Position numbers and translations under genes: made by a program
The notes under the pieces: model-generated
Told to the model about the DNA's origin: nothing
Seen by the model: only the letters and a program-made list of their open reading frames with translations
Database searches by the model: none
NCBI RefSeq assembly: GCF_047495875.1
Contig: NC_092461.1
Span: 45,897,601 to 45,961,600 of the forward strand
From: Pithys albifrons albifrons
Lineage: Eukaryota; Chordata; Aves; Passeriformes; Thamnophilidae
DNA length: 64,000 bases
Direction: 5' to 3'
Part shown: positions 25,521 to 38,800 of the stretch, piece by piece
Layout: each line of letters starts with the position of its first letter
Position numbering within the stretch: position 1 is the stretch's first letter

Positions 25521-27227
25521 GAAACATCACAGTCTGAAGTGTAGACAACTCTTCATCTGTAATTGATTACAATAGATTCCATGGTCAAAGCAACTTAAAA
25601 CTACATTCCTCACAAGTTTTTCTCACAGTAAAGAGGTGATGTTCTCAAAGAGTTGAGAACTAAATGTCCTTTCACAGGAGCAATTCTCTTTGTGCACACA
25701 TAATTTTCACACAAAATTAAATTCATAGATGGGTAGTGTTTGATTTCTACAGCACTTGAATCCTACTCATGGCCATGCATATAATGCTGTACTGTAGTTC
25801 TAAGCTTTTAAAGTTCATTTGTGTAATTGGAAGAAATATAGCTGCATTCCTGAAGACAGAAGTATCACATTGTCCTACAGGCAATAAAGCTAATGAAACA
25901 TGATTTCCTTTATATTTGAATTCTGTTTCATTTAAGTCACCCGCATCACCCTGGAAAAATTAGCTCTGCTCCACACCAGGTGATCCTTTATGAAATGCAC
26001 ATACAAGAAGAGAAAAGCATGCACTAGTGCTGAACTATACATATATATATATATGTATGAAATGGCTGCCTTTACCAAAGAGACTATGAACAGCTGACTC
26101 ACTCTCCATTGGCCTCAAGAGAGGCATTATTTTGGTCCTTTCTCCCTTTAGTCAGTCATGTTTTCTGTAAATTTATAAGGACATCATTAATTATTGTTAA
26201 GAATTCTACCCATCTTTCAGTAAGATTAAAATTAGCCAACATATTTCAAAATTATCAAGAAGGCACTTGCATACAAATTTTAGTAGAATAGACTTCAAAT
26301 AAATTCATTTCATCAGGAAAAAAATTATAAATTTTCCATTCATATTAATGGTCACCAGGAATTCACCTGAGCACAAACATGGTGTGGAATGTTGTAACCA
26401 ATTGTGCTCATGAGTTCTTAGTTTATGGGGAATGAATACTAATTTATCTATAAAGTGTTATAATTTGAAAAACAAGCAAACAAAAAAAATCCTCAAAAAC
26501 CTGAGTCTGTTCTAGTACATGCTCAATTTCCCTTCTCCATTTATTGAGCTCCAGAATAAGTTATTCACACACAGTTTCCAAAGTGAGATATTTTTCTGCC
26601 AACAAAACAATAAAAAAATACCAGAACATGCTTGTTTGGGTTTTTTTGTTCTTTTACCTAGAAGCTCTTCATATGTTTTATTTATATTTTTGCCATCCTA
26701 AACAACAGAAAATCAAGCATTTATTATGTGCATTTCCAAGCAAGAAACTGCAGTGCATCTCCCAGAAGCCTCTGTGTTAACATTTCCAAATTGAAAAACA
26801 ATAGATATAACAGACACTAATGGGAGCTTCCTCTTGTTCTATTTGCTAAAAGCAGGTAAAGGGGAAACTCTAAATGTAACTGCTCAGCAGTGGTAATTTG
26901 TGACCAAAGAAATTATCTGTCACAGAGAGTAAGAAGGTCCAACTAAAAGAAGAGTTTAAAAGGTCGGAAGCAGGAATGCCAGGGACAGAACGCTCCTTGC
27001 AAGGTGGTGAGTTTCATGCCTTGGTGAGGAGGGGAGAAACAGTCTTAACACTGTGTCTTGTAGACATCTTGGAACAGAAGTATTCAGGTGCTCGAGATCA
27101 GTGACCACCTTTTTGCAGCAGAGCTGGCCCAGTGAATGAACCCACAGCCGGGCTGAGGTACCCCATGAAGCGGCTCCTGGTACTGGTACTGGTGCAAGTG
27201 TATACAAGGAATCTGCTTGTGACCCAT
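25521..27227. other. Unique sequence with an AT microsatellite
   Basis: An (AT)n run lies at 26037-26055. The last 290 bases (26936-27227) are GC-richer and contain two GGTACT units near 27179-27192; I could not assign them. No gene recognised. Confidence 0.4.
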
Positions 27228-27817
27228 TGTTATAGTTTGAGCTGGCAAAATGCCAACTGCCTGGTACCCAGTCAAAAAGTCCACTCCCAGAGCAGGAGAG
27301 CGAGGGAAAACAGCAGAAACGAGGCTTTAAACACAGTGAGGTTTTTATATTTATACAGAGAAGAGGAGAGCTTAACACAGAATATGAAATAGCACATAGT
27401 GACAGGAGACAACAACAGGCTCACCGAGGTCGCCTCAGCTAACAGGTGAAACTCCAAACCAACCAAACCCCCTCCCCAGAGGAAACCTCCCAGCGAGAGG
27501 GAAAGAGGAATTAACAGGAATGTGCTCACGTCCCCGGCTAAGCAGACGTGCCGACCGGCAGGAGGGCCCGATATCAGCAGTCAGGGAGCGGGAACCGTCC
27601 TGGTCAGAAGCATGGACCGAAGAGCCCAGAGACTCCTCCCACCTTGCTTGTTATACTCCCCGACACTTCCTGATGATGTCAGATGATATGAAATACCTCT
27701 ATGGCTGCTTAAGTCAGATGATGCCTGTCCCCTCTAATCTGTGTCACAACCTTTGAGGCCTGCTAAAAACTGAGGCCTAAATGGGGACCTATGCTGACTA
27801 AAGCCAAAACTACTACA
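27228..27817 (-). mobile_element. Solo ERVL-like LTR, minus strand (same family as 10090)
   Basis: A 590-bp solo LTR. On the + strand it runs from TGTTATAG to ACTACTACA, with canonical TG...CA ends, and is flanked by a perfect 5-bp duplication CCCAT (27223-27227 and 27818-27822). A 25-bp block at 27237-27261 is the exact reverse complement of 10705-10729. The opposite end also resembles the start of that LTR (TTTGGCT, then TTTAGGCC and AGGCCT blocks), showing the two are family members in opposite orientation. On the minus strand a TATAAATATAAAAA stretch lies about 130 bases before the 3' end. No internal genes remain. Confidence 0.88.
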
Positions 27818-28338
27818 CCCATATTTTCAGAATCTGTGTAGAACCACATATTGTGATCAGACTCTAACCAAGCATTGTTCCATACTTTTTTTCTTTTAGA
27901 TTTAAGCACAAACATATTTAGTTTGCCTCTGGATGTGCCATAAAAATTCTTCAGCACAAGCTTCTTCATAAAGAAGCTTTTTCAGAGAAGGATTTTCAGT
28001 TGCCTTCCATTAAAGTTGTTCTCTGGCTGGAGAAAAAGTACAGTTTTTTAGCCTATGAGGTGAGAGTTAACATTTGCCAATACCCCATGTAAATTTGCAT
28101 GGTTCTGCAGATCTTTGTTGACGTTTAGCCTTGCTATGTATACAAGTAGCAAAATATATGGATAAGCTGAAAACAGCAATTTTTTATTCTATTTTTTTTT
28201 TAATAAAAGCAAGACTACCTTGCAAGTAGGAGAAGAGCTTGAAAGCCAAGTTTTAAACCTGCAGAAAAGAGGGTCTTTTTGTTGGCTACTGGATGGGCCA
28301 AGATATCCCAGACAGCTCTTGGGGAGACCATGGAGTCT

Positions 28339-28362
28339 GGGGGGACAGGGGGTAGGGTGGGG
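28339..28362 (+). other. G-quadruplex-forming motif
   Basis: Four runs of G (6, 5, 3 and 4 long) separated by loops of 3, 2 and 1 bases fit the intramolecular quadruplex rule with very short loops. A run of ten G follows 25 bases downstream. Both stand in otherwise AT-rich DNA. Confidence 0.8.
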
Positions 28363-31300
28363 TGTCACCTGAGAGATACATTTTTTGGGGGGGGGGCCTT
28401 AGCATGAAGCAGGGAAGGCCAGGGCCCCTGGAGCCAGTCACCAGGGAAGTCTGACAGCATAAGCCTGGTCACTGGAGGGATCCATAACATGACATTGGAC
28501 TTCACAGTCATGTAACATGTCTCATGTAATATCATAGTCATGTAATAGCTGAGATATTTGTACTCCTCATGTAAATGTATTTTATGTACTAGATTTTTTC
28601 TTTTTCTCTTCAGTTTGTTAGAAAGCATTTCTATCTAATGGAACAGTTTCACTTCAGTCAGCTCTGGACTCTTCCTCCATGTTAGATTTTTCCTTTGCAT
28701 ATGGAATACAGATCAAATAAATTCCCCCTAGCAGAAGATTACAGTGATGCTTTTTAGGGAAAGTTGATGTTTTCCATCCCTCCTTCATTCTTATCTATAT
28801 TATGTCTCAAAAGTACTCTACCTGGGCCTCCAAACAGGCTCATTTTCTAACATCCATAGTCATAAAAGTTCCATGCAGACAAAGGTTTCCCAAGAATTCC
28901 TAGAGAAGTATGTTTTCCAAAGAAATACTAAAACCACCATGGAAAAACATGCACACTGTTATTTAAAGTAAAGTAAAATGTGGTATCATGGTAGAAAGCT
29001 TATTCAGCTTTTGAAATTTGAACTTTACAAGCCCATGAAAGGGTGTCTAAAGGAGAAAACAACTGTTTTAACTTTATTATCCTGTACAATAGTTTTCGTC
29101 ATGCTTGGCAACTTTTGGGGGAACTTCATTATCTTAGCGGTGCAGGCATGGTTCTGCTTACAGCTCTGTTTATCTTAATGTCAGTGTTATTTCTTCCGGT
29201 AGAAAGAAAAAAAAATATGTGGATAAAAATGTGGATAAAATTCTTTTTATTTGAATCAGCAATGTGTGTAACAGATATGTCAATTATAGAATAGAAATCT
29301 GGTAGTAGTGCAAAGCTCTAGACAGCATTGCCTTGATGTAGTTGAGAAGCAGCAGCCTGAGCAATTTGCCAGCTTCCTTCTTATAGTAACTCCTGCATGC
29401 TGCTAACTTTATATTGAAAACGTATTTTTCATTTTATCTGACACAGTCATCTCTCCTGGATTGCCAAAGTCTGTCTGTCTCCTTTTCAGAGTAACAATCT
29501 GCTACCATACTGTCAGCACTCTCTACTCCTACTGAAGTCTAATTAAGATTATCTTGTCTGAATGCTTTCTTTCACCCTCACAAAATTTGAAATAAACCAG
29601 TTCTAAATGAAAAGTGTTTACATGGGAATATAATTAAATCCTTTTAAAATAATCTTTTTATTTAAGTCACTGAAATTTCTTATGAGTAGAAGAGCAGCAG
29701 TTCACAATTTGAAGATTCTTGGTAATTACTGTCTTCAAGAAGACCACAGTGCTCACACAAAACCATGTGGAAACATATGAAAAGATTTGGCCTGATCAGT
29801 ACTTAGATATGATATGTGAGTGAACACTGACTGCACTTGTATCAGGGACTGATACACTGAATGGATTTCTGCACCAGCTAAAATGATGTTTCAGTGTATG
29901 GTGTTCTTGAATATGCTGTGTTCAGGTAACCAGCTTTTATTAAAGAAAAGAGATAATAAGAAAGGAGACAAAGTGAGATTTTTTTTTTTACCTAACGTTT
30001 AACCAACTTAATAACCTCAGGTCTGTTGATCTCCTTTTACCTCCTTTTGGTTTCTCTGTATTTTCCCTTCCATGCAGGATTCTTCCCCAGCCCCACTGCT
30101 ACACAGATCTTCAGTGCTATTTTCCCTGGCAAATAACTGTCACTAGAACAGACTACTCCTCTTTGATGGACACGGTGCTATTTCTGTATGAAGTCTGCTG
30201 ACTGATACATTATTCCCTAGGGTGAAATGAAACATCGAATGGAATATTTTCACCTGAAAAGAGCTTTGATAATTTTCTTTGGTGAATGCCTTATTTTCTG
30301 GTTGCCAGATCTCCAGTCCCAACAACATTCTTCTTAATAATCCCAAAGCACCAACACCAAAGAAGAGCTGGTCACTGAAGGGCTCTCATTTGTGGTGCTG
30401 TTATTACAGTAGTTCCTGGCAACACTATTAGCCTAGCTGAATTAGCATGCTTTCCAAACAATTCACAGGCACAGTTTGGGAATTAACCCGTTCAATAACC
30501 ATTTCCAATACAGTTTGGATGTAGCTATTCTGAATCGGAAGCAAAGACAGTTTAATAGCAAGGAGGTAGACAGATTTTGTCACCTCATCTCAGATTCACA
30601 GCTAGTGCTCAGATCTCCTGGCATAAATGTCACCTTAGTATCAAGTGATCATTTTAGTATATAGCCATGTACAATGTAACAGCGAAAAATAGTAATATAT
30701 CTTTTGTCATATCCACAGAAACAATAAAAAGTTATTTTGCTATGTATATCACTAATAATACCAGACAGGTATTATTTACACATGAGGTAGATTCAATTTT
30801 AGCTGACAAATCTATCATACCAGGACGTGCCTTCCAGTATGCCTAAGAAGTCAGGTAGATTAGTCATTGTTGGTCCCCTTGAAATCCAGGTGGAGAACAG
30901 GTGTTACCCTGCTCCAGAACTAGGTATGAATGTTTGCAAACAAGTTTTTACATCTCAATTACGCACCACTGAAGCAAAATGAAGCTTCTGTAGTAAAGTA
31001 GGAAGATAGAGTTTTTTCAAGTGGTCTAGAGGAATTTGAGTATTTTTGAGGGTGAGATTTTGTTCCAAATTTAGACATTTACATTTAGGTGTCTACATGG
31101 AGTTGTAGAAGTCAATATCCCATTATTGTCAGTAAAGACCTGAGTTCAATTCACATATCCAAAAATATGTGCTATTGTCATGTGAAAATGTGACAATAAG
31201 CACAAAATACCCAAGATATTCAGCAGAACTGGCACAAATGGTAGCAAACTTATGGAAGATGCCATGTCTATCTGGATGAATAATTGGAAGCCATGAATAA

Positions 31301-32689
31301 GCAATTAGAAATCCATGCTCTGGCAACTGCATCAAAATGCACATATTTTTCCATAACTAGTGCTTTCTAGTATCATAAATTAATCCGCCCATATAAATAA
31401 TCCATGGAAAAAGATGTGATCTACTTGACTTTCAGCATCCAACTGACCAAGCTGCGGGTCACAGGTCCTCCCAAAATGGAGGCAAAATTATGCTTTACAG
31501 TTTCAACAAAGTTTTTTCCCCCCTTTCTTTTAGCTTCCAAGGGAAGGAGAAGATAACAATGAGGCAGGAAGGGTACTGTCCCCTCCAACATGAGGGCAGG
31601 TCCAAAACACTCAAACAAGAGTAGAGGAGGCCAGTGACAGAAACCAAAGTCAACTAGCAGCACAGTGACAGACAGACAAATCTCTATAGGTTACAGCTTA
31701 TCTCCCAAGGATGATGTGGGTTGAAGCTGTACTTTGAGCACAGGCAGCCAAACTCCTCAGATGCGGATGTTGCAGAGCTGGTAGGTGCACTTGGGGCCCT
31801 GAGACAGTTTCCTGGAAAATGTATCATAAAAGAAAGAAAAATTAAAATGTGACAATAGTCACAAGACAGGTTACAGAATATTTTTGAAGTTTGAAGGACA
31901 AACAAAAATGTAAATTTAAAATCATTCATCTGATCTTTTCATGGATTGATCAAATTAGTTTGCTCCCTAGATTCCTTCAATAAAACCCTGAAACAATCAT
32001 TGATAAGTAGAAGTCACATACAGTGAGAACATCAGGAAATTGTTTTTCTGCCTCTCAGTCCTGCCTTCCTATGGACAGCCAGTCATCTCCTGCTAAGAGG
32101 GTTGAATATCAATCAGCACTTTTGGAGTATTCTGGAAGTCAGACTATTCTGAGTAGTTTGTGTATGTGAAAACAGCGGTAACAAACCAGCTGGATGTTTC
32201 TCCACCAATAAAGACAAGAAAGTTTAGAGCTTGTACCATGGAGCTGCAAAGAACCTTGCAGCTATAATCACTCCAGGTCAATCTTGCATAATGAACAATT
32301 TTGTGATATGCAATTCTACATCACAATCACACTAAAAGTGGTCATCTAATATCTTAAACTGAATGTAATTATTTCAGAAAGCTATGTATAAGTTACAATA
32401 CAGCTGTAGTGGCTGGAAGGTTCTGGAGGGCATCCCTGACAAATGAAGAACTCAAAAGTTTTCATTAAGCTATTTCTGTGATTTAAATACCAAATTATGA
32501 AAATTCCAAGTTCTGTTGCTGGCTTCTGCCAGATTAATATACAGGAAAATGCGAAGAAAGGAAATGGGGTTTTTTAGATCAGAGTCAGAAACACAAACTC
32601 ATAATGAAAGAGTCCTATCAAGTATGACAGGGTAAACTCAGCAGTTTTAAAACTGATGTTAAGAAAGTTGGAAAAATTCTCTAGGGGAA

Positions 32690-32860
32690 AACAATTTATT
32701 CACATAAACATGACAAATTTAGGCTGAAGAGTTCTTGTAACGAAGGATAGTTACTTAGAAAGTGGAAATAACTTCATTCCCATGAGGGGGAAAGGTTCAA
32801 TAAAAACTGCTATGAGAAATGAAAGGGACTAAGCAAGTACAGAAGAAAATAGAACAGCCT
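32690..32860 (+). mobile_element. Possible ancient CR1-like LINE 3' remnant
   Basis: The stretch has the word order of an old CR1 subfamily 3' region (AAATTTAGGCTGAAGA, then AAGGATAGTTA, then AAGTGGAAATAACTT). Very diverged, without octamer terminus; it could be chance. Confidence 0.3.
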
Positions 32861-35800
32861 AAAGTTATTTAAGAACACAGAAGATGTTGCAAAACTCTTC
32901 AGAGGACAGCTCTTTCTAAAATTATCTGGTTTCCTTCTAATTTTTTTAAGAAATGAGAGTGAGCTATCTCATCCTGCTGCAAAAACAAAAACTATCACTG
33001 ATAGAACAACAAAAGAACTCTTATCTGTAATAAGTTTCAATTTCACAAGAAAATAGTCCTATAAGCCAGAATGGTTGGCTTTGAAAACTCTTTTCCATTT
33101 AACCATCTTACATTCAGCTTTCTATAACCAGAGGAAAAAAAAGAGAAGCAGTTCCAGCCTTAGCTCAAGAAAATTTATCTTTGAAGTTATGATCACAATG
33201 TTTATCATTCAGCTAAGGCTTCATCTTCCAAAGTGGAGGTTGCACTACAACCACGAAGGACAGAAAACTTGAAAATAAAAACAACTATCACTGCAAAGTG
33301 CTTTGAAGTATTTCAATGAAAATTGGTTATTATTTTATAAAACTGTATTGCCTAAAGATCCACACTCCATGCATGTCTGTAGAACTCAGTTTTCCCACTT
33401 CCTTAACTGCTGCCTAGTCTGCAGAAATGCTCACTCCAGTAATTTGCAGCATATGGGTAGCCCTAAGGACATAACAAAGAATATTTAATAGAATACACAT
33501 AAAGTAACATAAATTTGTCGTATTTCCTACACATAATGCATCAGATAAAATCTATTCTAAAACTTACCTCCAACACTGAATTTTTTAATATTTCTAAATA
33601 AAGCGAAAGGTATAAAGTGAAAATTTAAAGTCAGATTTTATTGCAAATGTATTGTGCATTTTAGAGGGTACGTCTTTTGTTTCCTGTAAATTTCTTCACT
33701 GAGCTCTGTATAAAAATGTGGAACCCTAGGCTGAATCTCAGATATCTGTTCCTCAAGAAGAAGAGTGTATTGGACTGTCTTTAGGGCAATTTAGTCTAGA
33801 CTATTTGAAAGCTTCATGTTTTTAGATGGCACAGAGGCACTTCTGTCACTCGTCTCACAGTAGGGGTAAGTGGGGACAGGAAGACTGTCTAGGCATAGGC
33901 ACATTAGTTACATGATTAAATACAAGCCTGGGAGAGGAAACAAATTTCATTCATTGCCTTTTTTTTTTTCCAAAACAGTCTTTCAGCTGTCATTGTTGTG
34001 GTCAAGAAAGAAAAGGAATTCAGGGAGCACAGGATGTTCAGTATTGTGGGATGGGGTGGTCTTCCATCAGCAGGAAATAGCACTATCCCTGTTCTTATAG
34101 TAATATCAGCAACAAGCTTCTCTTCCTGAAGACATCCTTTAATCCTTATGCAAACATCATAAAGTTTCATTACCTGCAATGGGACTCATAGCACAAGGTC
34201 AGCTTGCTCCTCTGTGCTGTAGCATAGCAAACCAGGTTTGCTTCTAATACTGAGGGGTCTTGACCTGGTTTTGGAGGAAAAGAGTGCTGAAAACCATCCA
34301 TGTAATTTCAGCATCAGTGTGTTTGGCAATAATATCACCTGAGATGCTTCAGATTCAAAAAGATAGACATAGTTTCTTAGCTTCAGACGTTCAGCATGTG
34401 CATTAAATAAAATGTAAATATAACTGTAACATTCATTAGGAACAGAAGCTTAGCTCAAGAGCATTTCTATTTTAAAGTCCTTGCTACAAGACTAAACTTA
34501 AATACCTAAAGCAAATATTCAAATGCTTAAAGTACTCTCTAGATTACTTTATGATTTTAAGCATCAAATCACTTTCAAAAAGACTCTGCATACTACCAAC
34601 GCATTTGAAAGTCAGGCAGTGCATTCAAAGTATGCATGAATGTGATTACTCTCAGTTATCTGTTTACCTAAATGTTGGTTAGTATTCCTTTGAAGGTGAG
34701 AACAATGAGGCAATTCCACATGTGTTCCCACCAAGGCCTCATGTTGAGACACCAGGGCAGTGGTGGTGGTGGGTGTTTCTTTGGGAACTGAGGCCAATTT
34801 CTTACCTTATGTGCGACGTGAATTCTGGACACCTTCTCTCACTCTTACGCTGATCAACCACTTCTTGTTGGTCTTGCACACATCTTGTCCTATAACACCA
34901 TGCCTCTCTACCCACAGTCTCACAGCCTTTTGTCTCCAGTCACTAAAAGCAGAGTTTCAGTATGCGGTTATCTCACAGTCACTGATGATCCCCTCAGTCT
35001 ATAGCCCTATTGATCATGGTCTTTTTTACTACAGGTTTTGGGCTATTAATCTGCTAACCCAGACAGAGGGGACTATTATTCCGTAAACCCAGGTTTATGT
35101 ACACTTAGGATAACTCTACTCCATCTGTCCCTACAACCAAATACATTTGTTAACCTAGTTATATGAAAGATTTGTATCACACAGTGAAAACTTCTTCCAA
35201 AAGAATTTCTGTCAAGCGTACAAAGCATTTGTCACATTTCTTATGGTCAACTCAATGCAAAAATTGTTATTTAAAGTGGTTCAATGTCTAAGATAAAGTC
35301 ATGGCAATAATAACATTCTTTAGTTATGACTAATATTCCAGTGGAATTAGAAACCCAAGTCATGTATTGGGAGTTTGTCTTCATTTTTCCATGAGAAGGC
35401 AAATGGAAAAAAAAAAATACGAGTACCTTACAGGAAGGACAACTGCCTATGATTAATAATGTGTTTACAACCTTTCTCATTTCCCCAGCCCCTCTGCACC
35501 TAGCACAGAGACGCAGAAAATTTAGGCTCAGAGAAATTTCTAGAAATCATTTAAATCTCAAACAGGAGCAGATTGATAACCAAAACAAGTGTTTATTTTG
35601 TTTCTGGTGATCATGAAAAACAGTAAATCATGTTTGGTTTAATAACTGTGTTTTATGCATCAAAATATTATAGTTTCATTCCTTTACATTTTCTCTTGAT
35701 TAGATTAAACCACTGCAAATGCTTCAAGATTCCTTCACAGGTCATGCTTTTACTAGAGATTTTATTTTTATTTGAAGTCTTTCAGCTTGTTGAAGTTGTT

Positions 35801-38800
35801 CCTGAGAAATAAAATCTTGCTACACAGAAAATGGACACAGTAATTCAGGTGATATTTTACTACTTCTCCCACCTCTCACATATCAGCTCTCCTGTCAATA
35901 CTTACCAGAAGATAAATTATTTTTTGCAAGAGCATAGCACTGCCGGCTCACATTTAGGTGGTATTTCAAGGCAACTCTTCACAATTGCTATCTCACCAGT
36001 CAATACTCCTTCCTAAACCTAGAGCATAAATATCGTGGTAAGTCCAGCCTTCCTCTGAGCAGATACTATACTACACTGATTGCTTTTGGTTTAACATCCC
36101 TCAGTCTGTATTTCATATCCACATTCAGGACTACAACTAAAAGTATAGTTTCATGCTCTAGACATTTTCCTTGGTCATAAAATACTAGACACTACTGCCA
36201 GCTTTGGACACTGAAGGAGGTAGTTTGTAGGTGTGACCAAGTAAGAAAAATCTTACAACCTTCTATGCCTAGTGGTTAGTCTTAAAGCCTTCTTCAGGGA
36301 AAGTGAGCACAGAGCTTGGGTGGATGACAAAAATTAAATATGATGGAACATTATATCAAAATATATATGTCTTGTCTCTGAAAGTCTGGGACTATATACA
36401 ATTTATCTTTTTTAATGTTATCTTTTACTGATTTTTTATAACACATGTATATTATTTCAATATGAAAAAGACTAGTTGTGTCGACATGAATCCCAGAATG
36501 AGTTAAAAGAACAAACAAAGCAAGGAAACAAACCTACCCATATTTGTCAAGTGAATAGTGTGAGTAAAAGAAAAAGAATCACAAAATAGAGAGGTTGAGA
36601 ATGGGTGCATACCTGTAGCCATGTAATGTATACCTAAAATCTCACTGGGTTGCTTGATTCATAGGACATTCTACATAGGCATTTCATATTTGGGTTCATC
36701 TCTGAATTGCCCTTTGTGAAACTTGTATGTGTCCCAGTAGCTCCTTGGGAAAAACAAGATGGAAAAGGAGTTCAGCAGTGTGAATACCCAATGAGAAAAG
36801 AGTGGTCAGAGTGACAAGCTGGTGCTGCCAATGCAGGTGCCTAACTACTGTCCAAGCTCTTTTAAATACCACTGGTTGCTTATCTGGACTTTGAGCAGAT
36901 AAAGTCCAGACTTTGAGCAAACTTGACAGACTCAACTAAAATAAATAGGATTCTTCTGAATATTTAAGCTGTGTAACATCAGACCCAAAAGGGGCATTCA
37001 GATTTCCCCCTAGTGTGTGTAGAATACAGATGCCATTGGTCAAAATTTCACAACATACATACATCAGAGCACCACTTTATGTACACTTAATTGTATAACT
37101 CTGCATAGATAAATAATGAACAGATCAAGATCAGATCTGTGTTGTGCACATTTCAGTCAACTTGCATTTTTAAAAATTTGATCCTGTATGTGGGAACAAG
37201 CTTTATTATTTTAAACTTCTCTAACTTCAGAAGTTCTGTGAAGGTAAAATCCAAGTACTATGAAATTGACTGTTCATAATTTCTTCCATCTGAGAAAGAG
37301 GGGCAGGCTATGTTAAACTGTGTGCATGTATGTAATAGGCAAGACACAACTGGCTTGAGATACACAGTAAGTCATGCAACTACCTATCATTTGTTTGACA
37401 TTTTTAGATACTTTATGTTACTTTACTATAGAGTTTTCTCTTTAATCCCATTGGGTACCATCTCACAGTCATGCACCCAGCAAAATAAATTTATTATTTA
37501 ATTTCAAATGTCATCCACTTCAAAGTAATTATAACAAATAGCATTCATATAAAATTGTAGAGTTAAAAATTTTGAGAAACACTGATGATGGAGTGGAGGA
37601 GGAGTGAGAAGGAAATATCAACTCTATCTGATCAAACCGTTGTGAAATTGCTTTATTTTTGGGGCCATGATAACTTTAAAAAAAAGAAGCACAGAGCCTT
37701 AAGGAAAAGCAGAGATTAAAATTACTTTTTTTCTCTTCTATTCCTAAATATAGGAATATTTTATTTTCTGAACTGATGAAGGTGCATCTCAAATCAATGT
37801 TATCCTGATCATAACTACAGAGTACATGCATTTCTAAAGGTGTTTTATTAGTACACATAGCTACATTGAAAAATATCTTTTGAGACTACTTTCCAGACTA
37901 TTTTATGCTGAATACCACTGTCTAGACTGCTTCATGCAGACAAAGAAGATATTTGCCATCCCAAGTGGTGAATTCTTTTTTCACTAACTAGGCAAAGTTG
38001 TGTTGGGTTTGATTCCCTTCACACTGATGCTTTGGAGACTGAATCTGAAATTATTTATATTATGCCACTGGTAATAGTTAGACACAGTTAGGAAAGGAAC
38101 TGAGTGGCAGGGAGTCTATTTAATTATAGTTTAGCATCAAATCAGAGCTAGTCTTTGTTGTTAGAATGAAAGGTACCCACAAAACAACAATAACAGCGGC
38201 AACAAAAGTTAAAGGTAAAAGTACTTAGCTTTGCTTGCACATATGCACTGAGTTTTGGCTGAGGAGAAGAAATACATGATTTTGTGCTGTGATTCCACAT
38301 TCTAGAAATACAGCATCAAAAAGAAACAATTTTTGTGATGAAAAATGTCTCACCAAAACAAAAAAGGGCAACTTCCTTCTTTCATGTTCAAAGAAGTTGT
38401 GGACTTGACCCAGCCTTACTGAACTCCATTCCTACTTACTGCGATGCATTTTGCAAGAGATCTCCTGTGTACAGATACACTGGAGATGGTTTTGAGTTCA
38501 TCTGACATCCTTCCTGTTGCACCATAGCTAGGCTCTTTCCCTTTCAGAGATGTTTTGGCAATAGCTTGAAATAACTGACTTGTCACCTTGTGTCTGCCTG
38601 CAGTCCATCAAATATCATCGCACAACTGATTTCTACATTGGTGTATAATCTTACCCCTGTCCTCCACATATTCTTGTTCTCTAGCATATGAATAAAATTG
38701 TTTCTTTCTGTTATGTTCCAAATGAATTAATTTCAGAGAAAACTTACAAAGCTTTCAACATGCAGCTTGTACTATAGACTTATGAGTTTGACTAGACCTT

